From assembly GCA_964555645.1 (NCBI GenBank), contig CAZKTA010000001.1, forward strand, positions 62,001 to 126,000: 64,000 nt of DNA, read 5' to 3'. The DNA is from DTLC01 sp964555645 (lineage in GTDB: Bacteria; Verrucomicrobiota; Verrucomicrobiia; Limisphaerales; DTLC01). Numbering within the stretch: position 1 is the stretch's first letter; every line of letters starts with the position of its first letter. Below are positions 18,559-28,943 of this stretch, in pieces. Both the position numbers and the translations under genes were made by a program. Under the pieces are notes generated by a model, which searched no databases, had not been told where the DNA came from, and saw nothing but the letters and a program-made list of their open reading frames with translations.

Positions 18559-19956
18559 TCACTGTTTACCGGAGTAATAGGCGTCAATTTTTGCTGCAAC
18601 GTCTTTGAACGCGATGTCTTGTTCGTAGATGAGCTTGAACTGTTCGATTGCGTCGGTTTGTTTACCCATCTTTTCAAGCACGCAGCCAAGGGCGTAAATC
18701 AGCTCTTTCTTTTCGTCATCGAAGACGAGTTTTTCTTTGATCGCATTTTGGAATGCGCGTGCTGCAAGGTCGTGTATGCCTTTGCGCGCAAAACACTGGC
18801 CGAGATAAAACAGCGCGCGAATGCGTAGGTGCGGATTGGCCTGTGCTTTTTGGAATTCTTGGATTGCCTCGGTCAGCTTACCCGCTTCGAAGTACAACTG
18901 GCCGAGCTCAAATTTGATCTGCAGGTCGGCTGGGAACCGCTCGGCGCGTTTACGGCATTCATCGAGTTGGTAGGCGAGTTTTTCAGCACGGATTTTTTCA
19001 GCCTGCTGAACGTAATCAGGTGCATTCGGGTCGAGTTTGGCAAGTTCCTCATCGAACCGCCGGACCGCAATAGTTGCGATTATTTTTTCAAGCGACGGAT
19101 CGGTTGCACCCTCGACAGCACGGACACGTTCGTAGCAGGCGAGTGCGTCGGCAAACCGTTTGCGTTGGGTGTAAAGGTCGGCCAATGCACGCAGGATTCG
19201 CAGATTGTTTGGCTCGGCTTTGAGCTGTGCTTCATGCTCGGCGATGAGTTTGTCCAATGTTTCCTCGGATTTGACGATGCGTTGTTGTTGTTCTAGAGCG
19301 ATCGCTTGCTGTTCGTTTCTGAGGATATCCCGATACGACCCTGTGCCGTTTGCAATTGCTTCGTAGCCCTGTTCTTGGAGTGTGCGTTGAGCTGAGACAT
19401 CCTTGAGCGCTTGTGCAACTTCAAGGTCGTTGGGATAAACTCGCTGCAGCTCCGTCAGCACCTTTTCAGCGCGTGATTGATCACCAGCTTTTACCAGCGC
19501 ATCTGCCAACTGTAATGCTAATGTTTTGTCTTTGTGGGCATGTTTGAGCGCAAGTTCAAATGACAACACCGCCGTGCGCGGCATATCGGCAGCAAGTGCC
19601 GCTTGACCAAGTAGCTTATAAGCGTGCCAATTGTGCGGGTCTGCGCTTAAAATCTGTTCTGCGATGTTAATTGCCTCGATTGGGTCTTGGTGCAGTACAA
19701 GTTGGCCTTTGCCAAGCAACGTTGACATGCCTGCGGTGGTGACGATCTTTTTCAGCAGACCGGTTTTATCACCTGCTTTCGCCAGTTGCGCATGGCGCAA
19801 CGCTTTTCTGCACTCGAAAAAGCCTGGCTCGCGCTCGAGCACCTGCTTGAACAATGTGATTGCGTAATCGAAGTTTTGCCTTTGTAAAGCCTCGCTGCCT
19901 CGTTCGTACAACAAGCGCACCTCACGCGAGACTTCTTTTGGACCCTTCTCAGGCAT
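18559..19956 (-). CDS. Tetratricopeptide-repeat protein
   Basis: 465 residues, from ATG 19956 (MPEKGPKEVSREVRLLYERG); an in-frame upstream frame to 20031 has no matching homologous content. There is no signal peptide or membrane segment, so it is probably cytoplasmic. TPR-like helical pairs are visible throughout: GSEALQRQNFDYAITLFKQVLEREP, HAYKLLGQAALAADMPRTAVLSFELALKHA, LRALADLYTQRKRFADALACYERV, KFELGQLYFEAGKLTEAIQEFQKAQ and ALGCVLEKMGKQTDAIEQFKLIYEQD. A charged coiled-coil-like stretch lies in the middle (EQQQRIVKSEETLDKLIAEHEAQL). Role unknown; TPR proteins usually act as scaffolds. Confidence 0.92.
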   Translation of the reverse strand: MPEKGPKEVSREVRLLYERGSEALQRQNFDYAITLFKQVLEREPGFFECRKALRHAQLAKAGDKTGLLKKIVTTAGMSTLLGKGQLVLHQDPIEAINIAEQILSADPHNWHAYKLLGQAALAADMPRTAVLSFELALKHAHKDKTLALQLADALVKAGDQSRAEKVLTELQRVYPNDLEVAQALKDVSAQRTLQEQGYEAIANGTGSYRDILRNEQQAIALEQQQRIVKSEETLDKLIAEHEAQLKAEPNNLRILRALADLYTQRKRFADALACYERVRAVEGATDPSLEKIIATIAVRRFDEELAKLDPNAPDYVQQAEKIRAEKLAYQLDECRKRAERFPADLQIKFELGQLYFEAGKLTEAIQEFQKAQANPHLRIRALFYLGQCFARKGIHDLAARAFQNAIKEKLVFDDEKKELIYALGCVLEKMGKQTDAIEQFKLIYEQDIAFKDVAAKIDAYYSGKQ

Positions 19957-20406
19957 ACGCGTTATGTTTATGAATCGCAGCAGCAAAATCCATCTGAAAG
20001 CTATATCACCGTGCCTGTCTAGTGCAGTCACGCTACATGGGAGACTGAAAAAGCCGTGAGCTGAAATCTAGGGCACGAGCAAACAGGCTTAAGATTACGC
20101 TGCAAACAGGCTCGCATCCTGCATTTGTGGGACTCACCTTGCGTTTGAGGCCACAAGCAGGCGTGCGCAGCCTGTTCGAGTTTTCTGGATTCAGATTCGC
20201 TCTGCACGTGCGGCATTGTGACGAGATGCTGCGATTATTTTGGTGCTAATGAAGTGAGTTTTCGGGCAAATTGTCCAATGAAAAACACAGGCGTTGGCCC
20301 GGCTCAACATGTTGTTCTGCATTTTGAGCAGTCAGATGTCTGTTAATAATCGCGCAGGTTTTTAGTTTTGCGCGAGCATAGCGCCCACACCACAATTGTG
20401 CGCAGA
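19957..20406. other. Gene-free gap carrying a dispersed repeat
   Basis: No gene recognised between the TPR protein and gmhB. It contains repeat copy R1 (20045-20119, minus). The remainder is AT-rich towards gmhB but no clear promoter or structured RNA was recognised. Confidence 0.4.
20045..20119 (-). repeat. Dispersed intergenic repeat, copy R1
   Basis: Read on the minus strand it is colinear with 24474-24543. Shared blocks in order are TGCGAGCC, GTTTGCAG, TT-AGCCTGTT, TTCAGC and CGGCTTTTTCA, with nearly identical spacing. Confidence 0.6.
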
Positions 20407-20970
20407 ATGAACCGTGCAGTGTTTCTAGACCGCGACGGCACGATTATACAAGAACGGAACTACCTATACCGGCCGGAAGACGTTGTTTTGCTACCCGGTG
20501 CGCCTGAGGCATTGCGCAGGTTGCAATCGGCCGGGTTCAAGCTGTTCATTGTATCGAATCAGTCTGGGGTTGGCCGCGGGTATTTCACGCTCCAAGACGT
20601 CGGGCGCGTCAATACGCATCTTCAACAGTTGCTCGTGGTGCATGGTGTTAGGTTCGACAAGATTTACATTGCGCCTGAAGCGCCAGATCAACCGAGTCCA
20701 GGCCGCAAGCCTTCGCCCGAGTTCCTGTTTAATGCGCGCGACGAGTTTGGACTCGACCTTGGCGCAAGCTACATGATTGGTGATAAACTGATTGACCTCG
20801 AATGCGGCTGGAACGCAGGTGTGGCGGCTTCGATCCTGGTGCGGACCGGCTACGGCAAACAGACCGAGCACGAGTTCGCAGAACAGGTCAGGCGCGCCAT
20901 CGTGGTGGATGACCTTGGGGCGGCCGCAGAATGGATTTTGGGCAGAGAAGAAAAATTGCTGAAGCGTTGA
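20407..20970 (+). CDS. gmhB: D-glycero-beta-D-manno-heptose-1,7-bisphosphate 7-phosphatase (HAD-IIIA)
   Basis: 187 residues from ATG 20407; a TTG at 20368 would add 13 residues before the conserved start. It is a HAD-superfamily phosphatase whose family member GmhB makes heptose-1-phosphate for lipopolysaccharide core. Motif I is AVFLDRDGTIIQE (the DxD pair), with the GmhB-like insertion NYLYRPEDVVLLPGA; motif II is FIVSNQSGVGRGYF; the substrate loop is KPSPEFLFNARDEF; motif III/IV is SYMIGDKLIDLECGWNAG. The usual cysteine zinc-binding loop of GmhB (CxH…CxC) is not apparent after IAPEAPDQP, so a related histidinol-phosphatase-like specificity is possible. Confidence 0.88.
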   Translation: MNRAVFLDRDGTIIQERNYLYRPEDVVLLPGAPEALRRLQSAGFKLFIVSNQSGVGRGYFTLQDVGRVNTHLQQLLVVHGVRFDKIYIAPEAPDQPSPGRKPSPEFLFNARDEFGLDLGASYMIGDKLIDLECGWNAGVAASILVRTGYGKQTEHEFAEQVRRAIVVDDLGAAAEWILGREEKLLKR

Positions 20971-21025
20971 ACGGTTAAATCTGGGTATGAACTGGTTGCT
21001 TGTGAGGCTTGTGCAGTCGCGCCGC

Positions 21026-21757
21026 CTACAATTTGAAGTTCCACGAGTCAACGGAGTATTTCTCGGCAACGAGGGCACGGATGCGTTCAATGGGAATATT
21101 TCTCAACGTGTTGATTGTTCCCCAAGCAGTTCGCAGCGCAGTTTTGACTGCCTCGGCCGAAAGACCAAGGTTCGTCATGAACTCGCTGTGCGCGCGGCTT
21201 TGGCGGTAGTCCGGCTGACGCGACGGCAGCGGGAGCAGTACGTCAACCAAACCGATATCGAAGTTCAGCAGGAATGTACCGTGGAACAGCAGAGCCCGCC
21301 TGCGCCTGCGTTGTGAGTTGCCTGAAAATTTCCTGTTGCCTATTGCGAGGTCCGTGGTGCCGCATAGGTTGGGGAGCCCGGGCAGGGTTGCCTCGCGCAA
21401 CAACGCAGCGATTGCACCGCAATTGCGCTCCATGACAAACCGATTCGTTGATGTGACGTTTTCCAAGATTTCATTTTGGATTTGCAGGATTAGTGTGTAG
21501 TTGAGGCAGCCAGGGCCGATCAGCACTGCACCGCCCCCGGTGCATCTGCGGTAAACCGGGATACCACGCGCTTTACAAGCAGCAAGGTTGACCTCGCGCG
21601 CGACCTGATTTGCGTATCCGACCACGACAAAGTAGTTGTGTGCTTCCCAAAACCTGAGCACTTCACCGGTCTCACCCGACTCAGCAGACTCGAGCAACGC
21701 TTCGTCGCATGCCAGGTTTTCGGGCGGCGTCGGAAAACTTAAATCGAGGTATTCCAT
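21026..21757 (-). CDS. lplA: Lipoate-protein ligase A family protein
   Basis: 243 residues from ATG 21757 (MEYLDLSFPTPPENLACDEALLE); an in-frame TTG at 21808 is less likely. It belongs to the BPL/LplA/LipB superfamily, which attaches or transfers lipoyl groups. Family blocks are FWEAHNYFVVVGYANQV, the RRCTGGGAVLIGPGCLNYTLIL loop, NLCGTTDLAIGNRKFSGNSQRRRR with the conserved Lys, and LLFHGTFLLNFD. The small C-terminal accessory domain of E. coli LplA is missing, as in many bacterial members, so it could act as an amidotransferase. It is convergent with gmhB. Confidence 0.9.
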   Translation of the reverse strand: MEYLDLSFPTPPENLACDEALLESAESGETGEVLRFWEAHNYFVVVGYANQVAREVNLAACKARGIPVYRRCTGGGAVLIGPGCLNYTLILQIQNEILENVTSTNRFVMERNCGAIAALLREATLPGLPNLCGTTDLAIGNRKFSGNSQRRRRRALLFHGTFLLNFDIGLVDVLLPLPSRQPDYRQSRAHSEFMTNLGLSAEAVKTALRTAWGTINTLRNIPIERIRALVAEKYSVDSWNFKL

Positions 21758-22077
21758 GTGCACTGCACACGCAGCTTGTACAACCGAGTCAGATGCCGGC
21801 AAGCTCAATTGGAACTCTAGCTAAATCCTAAGCGGCCTTACCACAACGGTAAATTGATGATGTTAGTTTGCCGCATACACTGAGGCTGTGCGCAAGCCGG
21901 CACGCCGGAGCACTGAGTGTCGCAGTGTTTGTTTGCAGGCAGGCGTTCACGCAGCCGGCAGAAGGCAGTTTTTTCAGCCGCCGACAAACCGTACACACCG
22001 TGATGTTTGTGTGGTCGGTTTTCAAAGCAGCGTGCGGTATTTACTTTTTTGGTGGGTTAGGCTAAATAAATGCGGGT
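21758..22077. other. Gene-free gap between lplA and tRNA-Leu
   Basis: No gene was recognised. A weak copy of the intergenic repeat may lie at 21929-21980 on the plus strand (GTTTGCAG, then GCAGTTTTTTCAG). Confidence 0.3.
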
Positions 22078-22164
22078 GCCGATGTGGCGGAACTGGCAGA
22101 CGCGCTAGACTCAAAATCTGGTGCCCGAAAGGGCGTGTGGGTTCAAATCCCTCCATCGGCACCA
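22078..22164 (+). tRNA. tRNA-Leu (CAA)
   Basis: A complete cloverleaf with an encoded CCA. The acceptor arm GCCGATG (22078-22084) pairs with CATCGGC (22154-22160), followed by A-CCA. The D arm is GCG…CGC, the anticodon arm CTAGA-CTCAAAA-TCTGG gives anticodon CAA, and the long variable arm GCCC-GAAA-GGGC is typical of class II tRNAs. The T loop is TTCAAAT; its stem GTGGG/CCCTC has one T-T mismatch. Confidence 0.96.
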
Positions 22165-22207
22165 TGCTTGCCGAACTTGTACCAGGCACGCTAAAGTGCT
22201 GTTGTCT

Positions 22208-23260
<1,053 letters not shown>

Positions 23261-23276
23261 CAGCCGAGGTTAGCAT

Positions 23277-23315
23277 AGCGCAGGAGCAGCGGTGTTGCTG
23301 ATGTTGCGCTTTTTT
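23277..23315 (+). terminator. Intrinsic terminator after the DUF1080 gene
   Basis: AGCGCA (23277-23282) pairs with TGCGCT (23305-23310), with inner pairs AGCA 23285-23288 and TGCT 23296-23299, followed by a run of Ts to 23315. It ends just short of the convergent glk stop. Confidence 0.8.
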
Positions 23316-23321
23316 CGCCTG

Positions 23322-24308
23322 TTACTGAAGCAAGCCTGCGCGCAGCGCAGCCAGTCGTGCTGCACCCAATAGTGCGGTTTTATCGTTCATAATCACCTTG
23401 ACCGGAATGGCGGCCAAAAGCGCAGTTAACCTGCCACCGAAAGTGAACGCTTTCATGAACGTGCCGTCTCGGAGTTTATTGATGATCTTCGGTGCAATAC
23501 CGCCACCTACGTATAAGCCTCCAGTAGCAAGTGTCTTAAGCGCAAGATTGCTCGCTTCTGCTCCGTAGTAAGTCACGAATAAATCGAGTGCTTTGACGCA
23601 TATGTCTGCCCTGCCATCAAGGCCGGCTTGCGAGATGACCGCAGGCGGATCGCCTTTAGCAAGCTCGGTTCTAAGCCAGGGCGGCTCGGCTGCGTAGTTC
23701 GTGTCGCGAAGGAATTTGTAGATGTTGAACAGGCCCGGCCCGGACAAGACGCGTTCCCAACTGACACGACCGAACATCGAGCGCAGGTATCTTAGCAGTT
23801 CGATGTCGAGGTCTGTGCGCGGCGCAAATTCAGCGTGCCCGCCTTCGCATGCCCACGGCAAATGGCGTTGGCCGTCCCAGAACAACCCGGCCTCGCCCAG
23901 ACCTGTGCCGGCGGCTATTACAGATGCATTACCTGTTGAATCTTGTTCGCCATGGTTGAGCACGACCAAATCGCACGGTTCAAGCGCAGCAATACCGTAT
24001 GCAGTTGCCTCCAAGTCATTCAACAGCCAAACGGTGGTGGCTAGTACCCTGCCGAGTGCCGCGCTGTCAACTGCCCAGGCAACATTCGTGAGCTGCGCGC
24101 GGCCATGTTTGACAGGACCAGCTACACCAAACGCAGCTTGCTTCACAGGCAGCTTGTGCGCTGAGACAAACTCGTGAGTGATCTGTTCCAAGCTCGGGTA
24201 TTGTTGGCTCGGAAACGTACTGGTTGGTCCTTGCACAAGTCTGCCGCCTGAGACATCAAAAAAAGCAAGGTTAACTTTCGTACCGCCTATGTCGCCTGCC
24301 AGAATCAT
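23322..24308 (-). CDS. glk: Glucokinase
   Basis: 328 residues from ATG 24308 (MILAGDIGGTKVNLAFFD); the longer frame to 24413 begins with a TTG and has no family match. It phosphorylates glucose to glucose-6-phosphate and belongs to the E. coli-type glucokinase family and not to ROK. Visible blocks are the GDIGGTKV phosphate-1 motif, FGVAGPVKHGRAQLTN, LLNDLEATAYGI with the catalytic Asp, AAGTGLGEAGLFW, EGGHAEFAPR, RVLSGPGLFNIYKFL and LYVGGGIAPKI. Confidence 0.96.
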   Translation of the reverse strand: MILAGDIGGTKVNLAFFDVSGGRLVQGPTSTFPSQQYPSLEQITHEFVSAHKLPVKQAAFGVAGPVKHGRAQLTNVAWAVDSAALGRVLATTVWLLNDLEATAYGIAALEPCDLVVLNHGEQDSTGNASVIAAGTGLGEAGLFWDGQRHLPWACEGGHAEFAPRTDLDIELLRYLRSMFGRVSWERVLSGPGLFNIYKFLRDTNYAAEPPWLRTELAKGDPPAVISQAGLDGRADICVKALDLFVTYYGAEASNLALKTLATGGLYVGGGIAPKIINKLRDGTFMKAFTFGGRLTALLAAIPVKVIMNDKTALLGAARLAALRAGLLQ

Positions 24309-24626
24309 AAACAATGCGCCTCCGCCAAATTTTGTATGCCGCGCCAAAGAATCGCAAAAACTTTTAGCTGCGCAAGTTGTGTTTGAAGTGGCGGCCGCAG
24401 GCCCTTTCGGCAACTCGGCCGATTTGCGTCGTCCAGCAGGTGTAGTGGTGGGCGAGTCCGGCGAATGCGAGCTGCGAGCCAGTTTGCAGTGCGGGCTTTA
24501 GCCTGTTGGCGGTGGCGCAGACTTCAGCGTGCGGCTTTTTCAACCCCGCATATGGCAAGACTATATACACTCAGACACCCCGGCTGCGAGCGCAGGTTTG
24601 CAAATTTGCTGGTGGACCATGCTGAG
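24309..24626. other. Gene-free gap with a repeat copy
   Basis: No gene was recognised between glk and the Mut7-C gene. It carries the best-preserved copy of the dispersed repeat (24474-24543). Confidence 0.4.
24474..24543 (+). repeat. Dispersed intergenic repeat, copy R2
   Basis: The plus-strand copy contains GCGAGCC, GTTTGCAG, TTTAGCCTGTT, ACTTCAGC and GCGGCTTTTTCA. It is colinear with the minus-strand copy at 20045-20119 and matches a partial copy at 18297-18333. Confidence 0.6.
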
Positions 24627-25328
24627 CTACGTTGCCAATTGATTCAATCGTTTTGTGATTCGTTCCCAGTGTGTGCCGTGCCAGAATAGTTTGTTACAGC
24701 TTTTGCAGACGAAAAATTCGTTTTTCCAACGCCATGTCTTGGGCGGTATGCGGTCCTGCATGGCATATTTGTCAACCTGCTGAAGTTCACCGCCGCAGCT
24801 CATGCATCGGGCGTGCTTTAGTGTCAGCCCGAGCTCTCGAAAAACTAGTGCAAGTTGCGCCTCAGCACTCATTGCCGGTGGTATCCAGAGACACTTGATA
24901 ATACCGCGCCGGATGAGCCTGCGCTCGAGCAACATGCTGTCGGTAGTTAACAAAATTGCATTTGACTGGTGCGTCTGCGCAAGCAGACGGTCGTCTGGAA
25001 CGGCAGGTTCCCAATACGCTTCGTATCCAGCTGCACGGAGCCAACGTGCCAATCCGCCTAGCCCACAATCGCACACAAACCGCTGCGGCGCATCTTGAGT
25101 TGTGCACGACGGTGTGGAATCGTGCCTCTGGCGTGCTTTGTACTTTTGGACAATTGCGTGCAAACGCTCGTGCACGGTGGCCAGCGCAACATGCTTCGGC
25201 ATGCCTGCCAAGCGCAGTTGTTCGGCGCGGTCAAGTAACAATTGCACGCCTTGGTTGGCACGCCGCGCGTTCAACTGGGCTAGCAGCGCGCCATAACGCG
25301 TGCGGTATCCAACAAGCATCCGGCTCAT
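24627..25328 (-). CDS. Mut7-C (PIN-like RNase) domain protein with zinc ribbon
   Basis: 233 residues from ATG 25328. The N-terminal part (about 1-75) is a helical region seen in some members, rich in Arg and Leu. The Mut7-C domain starts at RFVCDCGLGGLARWLRAAGYEAYW and continues with the PIN-like acidic residues in VPDDRLLAQ and AILLTTDSMLLERRL. It ends with a zinc ribbon: CMSCGG…FFVCKSCNKLFWHGTHWERI (two CxxC pairs). The family is predicted to be RNA-cleaving; no substrate can be inferred. Cytoplasmic, with no signal or membrane segment. Confidence 0.9.
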   Translation of the reverse strand: MSRMLVGYRTRYGALLAQLNARRANQGVQLLLDRAEQLRLAGMPKHVALATVHERLHAIVQKYKARQRHDSTPSCTTQDAPQRFVCDCGLGGLARWLRAAGYEAYWEPAVPDDRLLAQTHQSNAILLTTDSMLLERRLIRRGIIKCLWIPPAMSAEAQLALVFRELGLTLKHARCMSCGGELQQVDKYAMQDRIPPKTWRWKNEFFVCKSCNKLFWHGTHWERITKRLNQLAT

Positions 25329-25645
25329 GTTTGAGGTTGATGATCACGTCCCGACGTCAATTTTGCAAAATGGTTTTTGTCCCTGTACCCACCAGGGTTT
25401 TGTGCTGACGCTACCAAATGACTCGACAAGAGACGGTCAAATGTCCATGTTTGTGGGCGGGTTGACCGGGCGACATGAGTTTTTCGGGCCCGTCCGGTGA
25501 AGTGGACAGAGGCAAAAACAACAGCCGGCGAAGGCGCAATGATTCGGTCCGGAGCTGGTAGGGTGTGCAACACTTGGCGTTAAGTATTACGTGCGCGCCT
25601 AAGTTGCCGAAAGTCAAACGCATTTTTTGACGGATTTTTTGAGTG
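25329..25645. other. Gene-free gap between the Mut7-C gene and EF-G-2
   Basis: This is a divergent upstream region for both neighbours. I see no gene and no clear promoter pair in it. Confidence 0.3.
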
Positions 25646-27736
25646 ATGAAAACGTATCAAACAACCGAGATTCGGAACTTTGCGATAGTTGGTCATGCAT
25701 CGAGCGGTAAGACGATGCTCAGCGAAGCGATGTTGGCCTGTGCAGGTGTGGTCAACCGGATGGGCAGCATCGCTAATGGCACAACTGTATCTGACTATCA
25801 CGAAAACGAACGGGAGCGAAAAATTTCGATTCAACTAACCCTGATGCACCTGGACTGGGGCGGCAAAAAGTTCAACATAATGGATTGTCCGGGTTACCTT
25901 GATTTTGTTGGGGAAGCACTTAGCGGGCTGCGCGCGGCCGATTGCGCGGTGATTGTTGTTGATGCAAAAGATGGTGTGAGTGTGGGGACACATCAGGTTT
26001 GGGAGTATGCAAACCAGTTTGGCCTGACAAAAATTTTCGTAATCAACGGCCTTGACAAGGAAGCAGTTGATTTCGACCGAACACTTGCGCAGGTGCGGCA
26101 ATGCTTTGGCGAGCGCGCGTTTCCTCTGACATTGCCGGTTAATCCAGGTCCAGGTTTCGACCAGGTGCTGGACATTTTACGCAGCAATGTATCCAAGTTT
26201 GCTCCTGACAAAACCGGCAAGGCAGATGAGACACCAGCCGGCGGTGAGCTAGCGGAGCGTGTCAAAACCCTGCATCAACAGCTCATCGAATACATTGCAG
26301 AGTCAGACGATGCACTGCTGGAAAAGTTTTTTGAGAAGGGCACGTTGACCGAGGACGAACTACGCGGTGGTTTACACCGTGCGTTGTTGCAGCAGACGTT
26401 CATTCCTGTGTTTGCGGTTTGTGCAGAAAAGAACGTCGGCGTGGCGCGGTTGATGGATTTCATCGGTAAATACGGTATCTCGCCTGCAGACCGGCCCAAG
26501 ACAAAGGCGCTTGATGCAAATGGCAACGACGTAGAGCTTGACCTCAACAGTACTGAGCCGGTGCTATTTGTTTTCAAGACGATGAGCGAACCTAAATTTG
26601 GCGAGCTATCGTTCTTCCGTGTGTACTCGGGCAGACTCGATCTGGGGGCTGAACTTTACAACACCGACACGCGCGTGTCTGAGAAGATCAGCCAGATTTA
26701 CGTTTTAAACGGCCAGAACCGTGTGCTGGTAGATCACCTTGTAGCCGGCGACATCGGCGCCACAGTTAAGCTCAAAGCTACGCACACGGGCAACACGTTG
26801 TGTAGTCCGAAGCTGAACCTTACGTTGCCCAAGGTTAAGTATCCAAAGCCAAACATACATGCTGCGCTGGAGCTGAAGGTCAAGGGCGAGGAAGACAAAC
26901 TTTCGCAGGGCTTGGCTGCGTTGCATCAGGTTGACCCTACATTTGTGTTTACGGTTGACGCAGAGCTGCGCCAGACGATCATCTCGGCTCAGGGGGAAAT
27001 GCACCTGATGATCATCACCGACGAGCTCAAACGCAGGTACAAGGTTGACCTTGAGCTTGTGCCGCCCAAGATCCGGTTTCGCGAAACTGTCAAGGCTCGC
27101 GCAGAAGCCAAGTATCGCCACAAAAAACAGACCGGTGGGGCAGGCCAGTTCGCCGAGGTATGGATACGCATCGAGCCAAAACCGCGCGATACGGGCCTGG
27201 AGTTCACCGAATCACTTGTCGGACAGAACGTTGACCGTGTATTTGTTCCGTCGGTCGAGAAAGGGGTAAACCGAGCTGCTGCAGAGGGGATCCTGGCTGG
27301 GTACAGAGTTACCGACGTGAAGGTTGACTTCTACGACGGCAAGATGCACCCGGTTGACTCGAACGACATCTCGTTCCAGATCGCGGGTTACTACGCTTTC
27401 AAAGAGGCGTTCATGAACGCAAGACCGTGTCTGCTGGAGCCGATTCAAACGCTCGAGATCAAGGTACCGGACGAGTTTGTCGGGGCTGTGATGGGTGATT
27501 TGTCTGGTCGCCGTGGCAAAATTCTCGGCATAGACAGCGTCGGCGGCATGCAGATTATCAAAGCGCAAGTGCCGGCTGCTGAGCTTTACCGGTACGCAAC
27601 CACATTGCGGTCGCTCACAGGCGGACGCGGTGTGCATTCCGAGGAGTTTAGTCATTACGAGGAAATGCCCTCGCACCTGCAACAAAAGGTCATCGAAGAA
27701 AGCAAGAAAGCCCGCGAACAACGACAGGAAAAATAG
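25646..27736 (+). CDS. Elongation factor G-like GTPase (EF-G-2 type)
   Basis: 696 residues from ATG 25646; a GTG three bases earlier is also in frame. It has all five EF-G domains, ending in the RGKILGIDSVGGMQIIKAQVP domain V core. The G1 loop is GHASSGKT (16-23). The G3 motif is DCPGYLDF (80-87), with Tyr in place of the catalytic His of standard EF-G (DxPGH). G4 is NGLD (134-137) in place of NKxD. These departures are the pattern of EF-G-2/TetM-like paralogs (compare the DTPGY motif of Thermus EF-G-2), so this is not the main translocase; ribosomal rpsL/rpsG/tuf neighbours are also absent. The exact role of these paralogs is unsettled. Confidence 0.92.
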   Translation: MKTYQTTEIRNFAIVGHASSGKTMLSEAMLACAGVVNRMGSIANGTTVSDYHENERERKISIQLTLMHLDWGGKKFNIMDCPGYLDFVGEALSGLRAADCAVIVVDAKDGVSVGTHQVWEYANQFGLTKIFVINGLDKEAVDFDRTLAQVRQCFGERAFPLTLPVNPGPGFDQVLDILRSNVSKFAPDKTGKADETPAGGELAERVKTLHQQLIEYIAESDDALLEKFFEKGTLTEDELRGGLHRALLQQTFIPVFAVCAEKNVGVARLMDFIGKYGISPADRPKTKALDANGNDVELDLNSTEPVLFVFKTMSEPKFGELSFFRVYSGRLDLGAELYNTDTRVSEKISQIYVLNGQNRVLVDHLVAGDIGATVKLKATHTGNTLCSPKLNLTLPKVKYPKPNIHAALELKVKGEEDKLSQGLAALHQVDPTFVFTVDAELRQTIISAQGEMHLMIITDELKRRYKVDLELVPPKIRFRETVKARAEAKYRHKKQTGGAGQFAEVWIRIEPKPRDTGLEFTESLVGQNVDRVFVPSVEKGVNRAAAEGILAGYRVTDVKVDFYDGKMHPVDSNDISFQIAGYYAFKEAFMNARPCLLEPIQTLEIKVPDEFVGAVMGDLSGRRGKILGIDSVGGMQIIKAQVPAAELYRYATTLRSLTGGRGVHSEEFSHYEEMPSHLQQKVIEESKKAREQRQEK

Positions 27737-27786
27737 GCTTTCGTAAACTGGTCTAATGGCGAGACTCGCATTTCGTTGCGACTGTT

Positions 27787-28809
27787 CTAGAGTGCCATTG
27801 ACGGGGCGATTTCGGCGTCGAGATTTGTCGGTTGAGCGTCATGCAGCAGTTTTAGCTCTGCCAACACGCCAACCATTGCGGCGTTGTCAGTGCAGAAAGC
27901 TTTTTCTGCAAGTCTGAGTGTGATCCCTTCGCTTGCGGCTGCAGTAGCGAGGCTGCTGCGTAACGTGCTGTTGCAAAGTACGCCGCCAGAAGCGGTTATG
28001 CATTTTACACCTAGCCGATTTGCTGCGCGGGTAGTTTTTGTGACGAGCACCTCGACAATTGCAGCCTGCACACTTGCGCACAGGTCGCGCACCAGTTGTT
28101 CGGTGTTTAAAACCTCGGGATGATCGCGCAAGAAATATCTGACTGAAGTTTTGAGCCCGGAGAAACTAAAATCGTCCGATGGATCGCTTAGCATTGGGCG
28201 TGGGAACTCAAACGCGGCAGGACTACCGGTTTGAGCCAGGCGGTCTATCTCTGGGCCGGCAGGGTACGGCAACCCGATTAGTTTGCCGACCTTGTCAAAG
28301 CATTCACCTGCGGCGTCATCGAGGGTTGAGCCGAGCAACTTGTGTTCGAGTATGGCTTGCACGTGCACCAGCATTGTGTGTCCGCCGCTGGCTATGAGCG
28401 CCACGTTCGGTTGAAACGACTCAAAGTCCACTCGCGGCGGTTGACCGGTTAACCAGGGTGAATACAGGTGCGCCTCGTGATGGTGAATACCGATGAACGG
28501 TTTACCCAGCGCAAACGCAATTGCTTGTGCGGCCTTTAACCCCACCAAAAGAGCAGTTGGTAAACCCGGACCTTGCGTGGCTGCAACGGCATCAACTTCT
28601 GCAGGTTCGAGGTTCGCGCTTTTAAGGGCTGCATTTGCAACCGGCAGTAGGTTTCGCAAATGTTCGCGTGCGGCCAGCTCGGGGACAACACCGCCATAGT
28701 CAGCGTGCAATTTAACCTGCGACGACACGATGTTTGACAGGATTTGGCCGTTGCGTACAACGGCGACGCTCGTTTCGTCACAAGAGGTTTCAATAGCAAG
28801 GATAGTCAT
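27787..28809 (-). CDS. tsaD: tRNA N6-adenosine threonylcarbamoyltransferase
   Basis: 340 residues. TsaD, with TsaB and TsaE, transfers the threonylcarbamoyl group to A37 of ANN-decoding tRNAs (t6A). The protein begins MTILAIETSCDETSVAVV, contains VPELAAREH, TQGPGLPTALLVG, the metal-binding GIHHHEAHLYS (His110/His114), LIASGGHTMLV, LLGSTLDDAAGECFDKVGKLIGLPYPAGPEID and a C-terminal ASGGVLCNSTLR and CTDNAAMV. It is convergent with the EF-G-2 gene and lies downstream of ctpA on the same strand, 134 bases apart. Confidence 0.98.
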   Translation of the reverse strand: MTILAIETSCDETSVAVVRNGQILSNIVSSQVKLHADYGGVVPELAAREHLRNLLPVANAALKSANLEPAEVDAVAATQGPGLPTALLVGLKAAQAIAFALGKPFIGIHHHEAHLYSPWLTGQPPRVDFESFQPNVALIASGGHTMLVHVQAILEHKLLGSTLDDAAGECFDKVGKLIGLPYPAGPEIDRLAQTGSPAAFEFPRPMLSDPSDDFSFSGLKTSVRYFLRDHPEVLNTEQLVRDLCASVQAAIVEVLVTKTTRAANRLGVKCITASGGVLCNSTLRSSLATAAASEGITLRLAEKAFCTDNAAMVGVLAELKLLHDAQPTNLDAEIAPSMAL

Positions 28810-28943
28810 CCGAGGGCGTGTAGCGCGTTATGGCGCTGAGCCGTTGAATTGTTGAATCGGCAAAGCGAGTTTTGGTCTAAACATGAAGGCAGTACGATGC
28901 CAGTTTTCGGTTTTAGAATGTGACGGGTCGACGGTTCAACGGT

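Noticed and set aside
22121..22207. N-terminal extension of the DUF1080 protein
   Set aside because: It overlaps the tRNA-Leu gene and precedes a proper signal peptide at ATG 22208.
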